Source: CAIJKW01 sp964443365 (GTDB lineage: Bacteria; Patescibacteriota; Minisyncoccia; Phycocordibacterales; CAIZLB01). Taken from it: a DNA stretch of 31,088 bases. The stretch covers positions 1 through 31,088 of the forward strand of contig CAYUCM010000004.1 in assembly GCA_964443365.1 (NCBI GenBank), given 5' to 3'. Below are positions 26,243 through 31,088 of the stretch, in pieces. The notes below the pieces were generated by a model. The model saw only the letters and a list, made by a program, of their open reading frames with translations, did not search any database and was not told where the DNA came from. Every line of letters begins with the position of its first letter. Positions within the stretch are counted from its first letter, which is position 1. The position numbers and the translations under genes were made by a program.

Positions 26243-26938
26243 CTACCACCCCTTCATTTGAAGTGCCATTTGCGCCGCCTGTTGCTCTGCTTCTTGTTTA
26301 GATTTTCCCTCGCCTTCTGTAATATTTTCATCACCCACGCAAACAGAAACAGTGAAAATCTTATTATGATCAGGACCCACTTCTTTAATTAATTTATACA
26401 CTGGAGTATGCCCCATTTTCTCCTGAGCCATCTCTTGAAATTTACTTTTTGCGTCTATAAACTTTTTATTCTCAATAATCTCGTCAATTTGAGAAAACAA
26501 TTGATCTGCTATAAATTTATCAGCCACGTCATAGCCTTGGTCCAAATAAATCGATCCAACAACAGATTCAAATGTGTTTGCCAATATATATAGACGAGCA
26601 CGTCCAGTATCCTTTGACTCACCTTTTGAAAGAAGTAGATATGTGTTCATTCCAACCTTCTCGGCTGCTTCTGCTAAAGTCTCAGCCTTAACGAGCGCAG
26701 AACGCAAGGCTGTTAACTCGCCCTCATTTTTTTCTGGAAACTTTTTATATAAAAAGTCAGTTACCACAAGTTCCAAAACCGCATCTCCCAAAAATTCCAA
26801 TCTTTCATTATGCTCCAATTTAAGACTTCTATTTTCATTCAAATATGATCTATGTGTAAAAGCCTTTTTTATAAGAGATTTATCATTAAAAATTATTCCG
26901 ATAGATTCTTCAAATGTTGTAAAATTTATATTATTCAT
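26243..26938 (-). CDS. rnc: Ribonuclease III
   Basis: Double-strand-specific endoribonuclease for rRNA and mRNA processing. The 231-aa protein has the signature NERLEFLGDAVLE (E45, E48, D52, matching E. coli E38, E41, D45), E74, and the second metal-site segment ILANTFESVVGSIYLDQG, where N121 stands where E. coli has D114 and E124 matches E117. A double-stranded RNA-binding domain occupies about 162-230 (FQEMAQEKMGHTPVYKLI, ending KQEAEQQAAQMAL). Length is typical. It sits between nusB-nudix (17-bp gap) and smc (42-bp gap). It is one of the few genes here with a visible ribosome-binding site (AGGA at 26946-26949, 7 nt before ATG). It ends in TAG. Confidence 0.96.
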   Translation of the reverse strand: MNNINFTTFEESIGIIFNDKSLIKKAFTHRSYLNENRSLKLEHNERLEFLGDAVLELVVTDFLYKKFPEKNEGELTALRSALVKAETLAEAAEKVGMNTYLLLSKGESKDTGRARLYILANTFESVVGSIYLDQGYDVADKFIADQLFSQIDEIIENKKFIDAKSKFQEMAQEKMGHTPVYKLIKEVGPDHNKIFTVSVCVGDENITEGEGKSKQEAEQQAAQMALQMKGW

Positions 26939-26955
26939 TGTTTTGTCCTAATCCT

Positions 26956-27885
26956 TTATTGGCTTTTTTCATCGCTAATATTTTTACCAGAAATTTTTTC
27001 TAGCGCCTTAACGATTATAGGCATAATATCATTATAGAAATTTAAATTCAAAATATCTTTTACATTAAACCATTGCACATCATCAAGTCCACCCTTTCCT
27101 TCTTCCAGTTTAAGTGGTTCATATTTTGACTCAGCGAGAAAATAAATAACTTGCTTTCTAATTTTTCCCTCTTCAGGATGAGAGGCTACATACTCATTAT
27201 TTGCCAACTGATCTTTGATTACAACATCAAGACCAATTTCTTCTTTTATTTCTCTAATCGCTCCCTGTTCCGCTGTCTCTCCAGCTTCTAGTTTCCCCTT
27301 AGATAAAGTCCAATGTCCAAAAACATCGTGAACTAATGCAAAATAAATTTCTCCTTCATGTTTTGCATACACAACCCCTCCTGCCAAAGTTTTAATTGGC
27401 ATCTGTTCAAACGGTATGTCTTTTATTTTTTTTGACGAAGACGGAGCTCTTTCATCCTTCCCCGGCTCCCCCAATTCTTTATATACAGCACCCAACACTC
27501 CATTAACAAATTTTCCAGAAGTTTCCCCTCCAAAACTTTTTGCAAGTTCAATAGATTCATTAATTGCAACTTTAGCGGGAACTTCTTTTCTATCGGAAAA
27601 AATTAATTCATATAATCCTAAACGCAAAACATTTCTATCAACATTTGCGATTTTATCAATTGGCCACTCAGGCGCAGCTTTTCCAATAATCATATCCAAA
27701 TCCGCCTTTTTCTTAACAACACCATCTGCTAGTTTTTTTGCAAAAGAAAAGTCGCCCATACCAGGAGCGAACTCTTCCGCATTTCTAGTTACTATCTCAT
27801 CTATCAAATTATTATCAACTTCTCTAAAATCCCACTCAAAGAGTGATTGTAGTACGACTGATCTTAAAAGATGTCTATTTGCCAT
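26956..27885 (-). CDS. nusB: NusB antitermination factor fused to a Nudix hydrolase
   Basis: A two-domain protein of 309 aa. Residues 1-138 are a complete NusB (MANRHLLRSVVLQSLFEWDF, then PIDKIANVDRNVLRLGLYE and VPAKVAINESIELAKSFGG), the boxA-binding partner of NusE in rRNA antitermination. After a linker of about 20 residues rich in Lys and Ser, residues 165-300 are a Nudix domain with the full box G197-x5-E203-x7-R211-E212-x2-E215-E216-x-G218 (GKLEAGETAEQGAIREIKEE). Catalytic residues look intact; the substrate cannot be told, though AP4A- or nucleotide-cleaving Nudix enzymes are closest in feel. No stop or frameshift separates the domains. It lies between rpmF (68 bp) and rnc (17 bp). Confidence 0.93.
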   Translation of the reverse strand: MANRHLLRSVVLQSLFEWDFREVDNNLIDEIVTRNAEEFAPGMGDFSFAKKLADGVVKKKADLDMIIGKAAPEWPIDKIANVDRNVLRLGLYELIFSDRKEVPAKVAINESIELAKSFGGETSGKFVNGVLGAVYKELGEPGKDERAPSSSKKIKDIPFEQMPIKTLAGGVVYAKHEGEIYFALVHDVFGHWTLSKGKLEAGETAEQGAIREIKEEIGLDVVIKDQLANNEYVASHPEEGKIRKQVIYFLAESKYEPLKLEEGKGGLDDVQWFNVKDILNLNFYNDIMPIIVKALEKISGKNISDEKSQ

Positions 27886-27953
27886 ATTGTTTGATTAATG
27901 AAAGTGCTAAATGTGCTTTTAAACGAATCATACCGAACCAAACCCGACAACTG

Positions 27954-28262
27954 TTATACTGAAGGTTTGAATGTCTTTTTAACTCTTGCAGCAAAAGTCT
28001 TTGTTGCAGATTCTTTCTTAACTGGAGCTACTTTTGATGTAGCTTTTGATTTTGATCTTTTCTCTTGTTTTGTCTTTTTTGGAGCCTTAACCTTCTTTGC
28101 CAAAACGTCTATACCCTTATATTTACCGCAATTTGAACAAGCAGTATGTCTTTGTATAGGAGCTCCGCAGTCCTTACATAGAGAAGACGCCACAGCCTTT
28201 AATGCGTGATGACTTCTTCTATTTCCGGTATGACCGGATGTATGTCTCATGTGATTTACCAT
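27954..28262 (-). CDS. rpmF: 50S ribosomal protein L32 with a long basic tail
   Basis: Large-subunit ribosomal protein. From the chosen start the protein is 102 aa: MVNHMRHTSGHTGNRRSHHA is the L32 N-terminus, followed by a four-cysteine zinc ribbon (C29, C32, C42, C45; CKDCGAPIQRHTACSNCG). Canonical L32 ends near YKGxxV, here at about residue 52; the remaining 50 residues are a Lys/Ala/Ser/Thr-rich tail of unknown role. The frame is open three codons further upstream (28271), which is possible but less consistent with the family. It heads rpmF, nusB-nudix, rnc, smc. In many bacteria rpmF-plsX-fab-acpP-rnc-smc is the standard order; the lipid genes are missing here. Confidence 0.93.
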   Translation of the reverse strand: MVNHMRHTSGHTGNRRSHHALKAVASSLCKDCGAPIQRHTACSNCGKYKGIDVLAKKVKAPKKTKQEKRSKSKATSKVAPVKKESATKTFAARVKKTFKPSV

Positions 28263-28313
28263 ATATCGCAAATATTAACCTATTATTAGAGATTTTGCAA
28301 GAAATCCTTTTTT

Positions 28314-28341
28314 AATATAAATAATGGTAATACGATGTCAT
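28314..28341 (-). promoter_or_regulatory. Probable promoter for rpmF and following genes
   Basis: Minus strand: -35 ATGACA (28336-28341, five of six), 16-bp spacer, -10 TATATT (28314-28319, five of six). The predicted start is near 28307 with a leader of about 45 nt. A second, weaker pair (TTGCAA, 17 bp, TAATAT) nearer the gene would give an almost leaderless transcript. Confidence 0.5.
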
Positions 28342-28345
28342 CTTT

Positions 28346-28376
28346 AAGGTAAACGGCAAGTAACAAGGTTTACTTT
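28346..28376 (-). terminator. Weak hairpin overlapping the Bro-N gene stop
   Basis: Nine-pair stem with one G-U pair (arms 28346-28354 and 28368-28376, 13-nt loop) overlaps the stop codon of the upstream gene. No T-tract follows, so termination is uncertain. Confidence 0.25.
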
Positions 28377-29206
28377 AGCTTTTTAGGACCTTTTTTCTTT
28401 GGCAAAAAATTATCTTTTGATACCACAGGTCGGCTAATTTCTTTTTCTAATTGTTTCTTTGCCACACCGGCAATTCCTCCACCGCGTCTGGCATCTTTTG
28501 TTAATTTTGGAATTCCTCTAGAATCTTCTATTTTGTGAATCTCTGTAGTTGAACGTTCACCAAGCATGGTAAAAATAAGCTCAAAATCATCCATGTGATC
28601 ACGCAGATTTTCTCTCTTTAAACCTTTTACTTTTTTATATTCATTGGGTGTAATGCCAAAAGTAGCTTTTGATATTTCTGAAGTTAAAATTTCATAGTCT
28701 TTCTGATTCTTTGCTCCACGCTTTTGCCATTCATCCGTTAATTCTTCTCTAATAGCAATTCCACGCATTCTTTTTTCTATCCAGTCTTCAGAATACCCCT
28801 TAAGTTTATAAAGCAATCTTGTGCGTTTTGTGGCCAACTCAGGATTTTCTATTTCTTGCACTCTCTCATAACCAACTTTTGCAAGCCATCTCTTAAAAGG
28901 CTCTGCTTTGGGCGATGGAATAGATTGAATAATACGAAATATGCCTTCAGTATCAGAGCAGTCGGTTTCACGCATTTTTCCGTCATCAGCTAGCAATTTC
29001 AACTGTCGACAAATTGTCGACGGTTCAAAACCATCTTCTTCTTTTACTCGTATCTTCATCCTATACCAATAATCACGAGAATCTAAACTGTCTGTAAGTG
29101 CCAAAATCACATCAGTAACTGAAAACCACCACTCATTTTGAAAAAGTGTTTTTCTTATCTTTCTGCCTTTAAACAAAGAAATTTTTGTTGTTTTTATTGT
29201 CTCCAT
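28370..29206 (-). CDS. Bro-N domain protein with a DinD-like C-terminal half
   Basis: A 278-aa protein. Residues about 8-105 match the Bro-N fold (KIRKTLFQNEWWFSVTDVIL, SRDYWYRMKIRV, then SPKAEPFKRWLAKVG), a DNA-binding module known from phage antirepressors and baculovirus BRO proteins. The C-terminal part (about 125-268: KGLKRENLRDHMDDFELIFT, GERSTTEIHK, VAKKQLEKEISRPVVSKDNF) resembles the C-terminal part of E. coli DinD, a DNA-damage-inducible inhibitor of RecA. Both assignments come from pattern memory. Such proteins occur as single chromosomal genes in Bacteroidetes and CPR. It follows rnhB by 14 bp, so the two may be cotranscribed. No prophage gene is nearby, which argues against a recent phage remnant. 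Confidence 0.8.
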   Translation of the reverse strand: METIKTTKISLFKGRKIRKTLFQNEWWFSVTDVILALTDSLDSRDYWYRMKIRVKEEDGFEPSTICRQLKLLADDGKMRETDCSDTEGIFRIIQSIPSPKAEPFKRWLAKVGYERVQEIENPELATKRTRLLYKLKGYSEDWIEKRMRGIAIREELTDEWQKRGAKNQKDYEILTSEISKATFGITPNEYKKVKGLKRENLRDHMDDFELIFTMLGERSTTEIHKIEDSRGIPKLTKDARRGGGIAGVAKKQLEKEISRPVVSKDNFLPKKKGPKKLK

Positions 29207-29220
29207 ATATTTATATTTTG

Positions 29221-29979
29221 TTAAATGCTATCTGTAATATTTTTAAGAAATGTTTTTCTGTGCTCCAAAGACACACCATTTTTTCTAATAGATTCTATGT
29301 GCTTTCTTGTCCCATATCCCTTATGAATTTCAAAACCATATTTGACCATGTTTTTATCTTTCCCTGAAAGCTTTCGCACATAATCATCTCTGTACACCTT
29401 TGCTAAAATTGAAGCACAAGAAATTACGGCAAATTTTGCATCGCCTTTAATGTGAGTTTCCTGATTTTTAAATTCAGATGGAGCTTTTAATCCACCATCT
29501 AAAATTATAAACAAATCGTCATTAAGAATACCCAAAGATTTCATAAAGTTTTTCAAAAGTTCCCCTATTAATTTATGTATACAAACACTAATACCAAATT
29601 TATCAATTTCTTTGGCGCTTTTGCTTTTTATAAAAAACCTATACTCATCTTTATTTTTAACATCCCTTAACGCCAATGAAATTCCCTCTCGCCTTCTCTC
29701 TGTTGTTTTTTTAGAATCATTCAATATTAAATTTGGATATTTTTTAGAAAAATTTTGACGAAATTTCATATCCGCCATATTCACATCAAAATTTAAAGCA
29801 CCCTCATTTTTACCCCCACCACAATCACTGATCTTAACACCAAAAGCACAGACCGTTACAGGTCCCGCAAGCGGGCCTCTGCCAACCTCGTCAATTCCAA
29901 GAAGCCAAAAACTTCCATTTTTATCCCCCTTTTTACCCCTGATTTTTATAGGTTTTTTGAGACTTTGGTTTTTCTTCAT
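29221..29979 (-). CDS. rnhB: Ribonuclease HII
   Basis: Removes ribonucleotides and RNA primers from RNA-DNA hybrids. The 252-aa protein carries GIDEVGRGPLAGPV (D30, E31), the LNDSKK motif, ILDGGLKAP (D161), KGDAKFAVISCASILAKVYR (D180) and YGFEIHKGYGTRKHI, so all four catalytic acids are present. An insertion of about 25 residues (around 52-80, including CGGGKNEG) and a basic N-terminal extension (1-22) make it longer than E. coli RnhB (198 aa). No other start codon precedes the conserved motif in frame. It is divergent from dnaE, with predicted promoters that overlap; the -10 TGGTATGAT at 30027-30035 would give a leader of about 40 nt. Confidence 0.95.
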   Translation of the reverse strand: MKKNQSLKKPIKIRGKKGDKNGSFWLLGIDEVGRGPLAGPVTVCAFGVKISDCGGGKNEGALNFDVNMADMKFRQNFSKKYPNLILNDSKKTTERRREGISLALRDVKNKDEYRFFIKSKSAKEIDKFGISVCIHKLIGELLKNFMKSLGILNDDLFIILDGGLKAPSEFKNQETHIKGDAKFAVISCASILAKVYRDDYVRKLSGKDKNMVKYGFEIHKGYGTRKHIESIRKNGVSLEHRKTFLKNITDSI

Positions 29980-29986
29980 AAAGGCT

Positions 29987-29992
29987 TATACT
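29987..29992 (+). promoter_or_regulatory. Possible -10 element for dnaE
   Basis: TATACT on the plus strand with a weak TTGGTT 16 bp upstream (29965-29970). If used, transcription starts near 29999, which excludes the ATG at 29997 and favours 30045 or 30096 as the dnaE start. Confidence 0.35.
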
Positions 29993-30026
29993 ACATATGT
30001 TACCTCATCCATTTAAAAACAAAAGC

Positions 30027-30035
30027 ATCATACCA
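30027..30035 (-). promoter_or_regulatory. Possible extended -10 element for rnhB
   Basis: TGGTATGAT on the minus strand (hexamer 30027-30032), without a good -35. It lies upstream of rnhB within the 5' region of dnaE, so the two divergent transcripts would overlap by about 20 nt. Confidence 0.35.
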
Positions 30036-30044
30036 AAAAGAAGC

Positions 30045-31088
30045 ATGGCGCAATTTAAAGCCCATCTTCCAGACCGATGTAAATTAAATAAAAATATGGC
30101 AGATACAAAAACACAAATAACAAACGAAGATCAAGAAATCAAAAATCAAGCACCCAAACACCCATTCATTCATTTACACAATCACTCGCATTTCTCTCTT
30201 CTTCAAGCCGTTCCTAAAATTAAAGATTTAGTAAAAGCCGCATCTAGTCTAAATATGCCAGCCGTTGCCCTGACTGACGCCGGAAACATGTATGGCGTTA
30301 TTGAATTTTTCAAAAAATGTAAAGACGCAAATATTAAACCCATTATTGGAGTGGATTTTTATGTCGCCGCAAGAACTCGTCATGACAAAGAACCAAGAAT
30401 TGATAATCGTCGTAGCCGCCTTATACTACTCGCTAAAAACGATGAGGGCTACAGAAATTTAATAAGACTTGTAACAGCTTCAAACTTTGACGGATTCTAT
30501 TACAAGCCCCGTATAGATCGTGAACTTATAGAAAAATATAAGAGCGATTTAATATGCATTATGCCCTCTTTTAGCGGTGAATTAACTCAAGCTGTAACAT
30601 CTAGCAACAAAGATCATGCAAAAGAAATTGTAGACTTTTATAAAAATAATTTTCCAGACGATTTTTATATAGAGATAACTCATCATGATGAAATTGAAGG
30701 TCATGAAGAAAAAATGAGAAAGCTCATTGAATTTGCAAGAACTGAAAATATTCCAATAGTTGCTGCTCATGACACTTATTATATAAAAAAAGAAGACAGC
30801 AAGACGCGAGACATCTTGATGAAAATATCAGATCAATTTGGAGAAAGAAGTAGAGATGATGATGCTGACTTTTCTTTCATTAATCAAGAAGAGGCTGACA
30901 ATCTTTTTAAGAACGAGCCTGACGCAATAGAAAATTGTAAAGTCATAATGGATAAATGTAATTTGGAAATCACTCTTGGAAAATGGCTGTTTCCAGAATA
31001 TATTGTCGAGTCAGGCAGAAGCGCAGATGATGAACTTAGATTTTTAACATACAGAGGATTAGAGAGAAGAAAAGTTGAACTCACAGAT
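30045..31088 (+). CDS. dnaE: DNA polymerase III alpha subunit, 5' part (runs off the window)
   Basis: Replicative polymerase. Only the first 348 residues (from this start) are inside the window, covering the PHP domain and the beginning of the polymerase domain. Family features are FIHLHNHSHFSLL, ALTDAGNMYGVIEF, KPIIGVDFYVAA, LILLAKNDEGYRNL, GFYYKPRID and HDTYYIKKEDSKTRDIL. Several PHP metal ligands are replaced: Q54 for Asp, A79 for His (TDH motif), R125 for His and Y245 for His; H45, H47 and D243 remain. The domain is thus probably not an active proofreading nuclease. Starts at 29997, 30045 and 30096 are all in frame; 30045 is chosen because a likely -10 lies just upstream and it follows a purine-rich stretch, but this is uncertain. 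Confidence 0.94.
   Translation, partial: MAQFKAHLPDRCKLNKNMADTKTQITNEDQEIKNQAPKHPFIHLHNHSHFSLLQAVPKIKDLVKAASSLNMPAVALTDAGNMYGVIEFFKKCKDANIKPIIGVDFYVAARTRHDKEPRIDNRRSRLILLAKNDEGYRNLIRLVTASNFDGFYYKPRIDRELIEKYKSDLICIMPSFSGELTQAVTSSNKDHAKEIVDFYKNNFPDDFYIEITHHDEIEGHEEKMRKLIEFARTENIPIVAAHDTYYIKKEDSKTRDILMKISDQFGERSRDDDADFSFINQEEADNLFKNEPDAIENCKVIMDKCNLEITLGKWLFPEYIVESGRSADDELRFLTYRGLERRKVELTD

Noticed and set aside
28370..29206. Prophage remnant around the Bro-N gene
   Set aside because: Both neighbours are housekeeping genes with tight spacing, and no integrase, att-like repeat or other phage gene is visible.
1..31088. CRISPR arrays, insertion sequences, tRNA or rRNA genes
   Set aside because: No regularly spaced identical repeats outside coding blades, no transposase, and no tRNA or rRNA signature were seen in the gaps.

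Overview
The window looks like the chromosome of a Candidate Phyla Radiation (Patescibacteria, Parcubacteria-like) bacterium. The reasons are: low G+C by eye (about one third); reduced core proteins (RpoB 1065 aa, RNase R 652 aa without an N-terminal extension, an SMC of only 769 aa); ribosomal and RNA genes with neighbours missing (no rimM, rplS, plsX, acpP or ftsY where they often sit); short membrane proteins of the kind seen in that group; and a very large exported repeat protein. This placement is an inference; no 16S gene is present. The standard code reads every gene without interruption, yet none of the 18 complete genes ends in TGA.

Layout. (1) 108-10255, minus strand: an information-processing block, rpoB-rpoC-dnaG-rpoD, behind a good sigma70-type promoter whose 17-bp spacer contains a consensus DnaA box. 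(2) 10505-12029, minus: rpsP-khpA-trmD with its own promoter; the rpsP leader carries a strong GC-rich hairpin. (3) 12244-14202, plus: rnr, divergent from rpsP. (4) 14276-23261, minus: a cell-surface region. It holds a small single-span membrane protein, a 2549-residue secreted protein built from 28 Asp-box (BNR) blades that parse as four seven-bladed propellers with four Ig-like modules between and after them, and a secreted Ser/Thr-rich protein 4 bp upstream. (5) 23336-28262, minus: rpmF, a NusB-Nudix fusion gene, rnc, a short hingeless smc, and a four-span membrane protein with a four-cysteine loop. (6) 28370-29979, minus: a Bro-N/DinD-like protein and rnhB. (7) 30045 to the end, plus: the 5' part of dnaE with an eroded PHP domain.

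The housekeeping blocks cover transcription (core RNA polymerase plus primary sigma), replication (primase, Pol III alpha, RNase HII, SMC) and RNA maturation or decay (TrmD, KhpA, RNase III, RNase R, NusB). The standout locus is the surface pair at 14723-23261. Several promoters here, including two at membrane or surface genes, are TG-extended -10 elements, and two place the start codon so close that the mRNA should be leaderless or nearly so. No IS element, CRISPR array, tRNA or rRNA was recognised. No gene-free stretch exceeds 300 bases; the longest (10256-10504) is the rpoB promoter and leader, and 1-107 holds nothing I can name.
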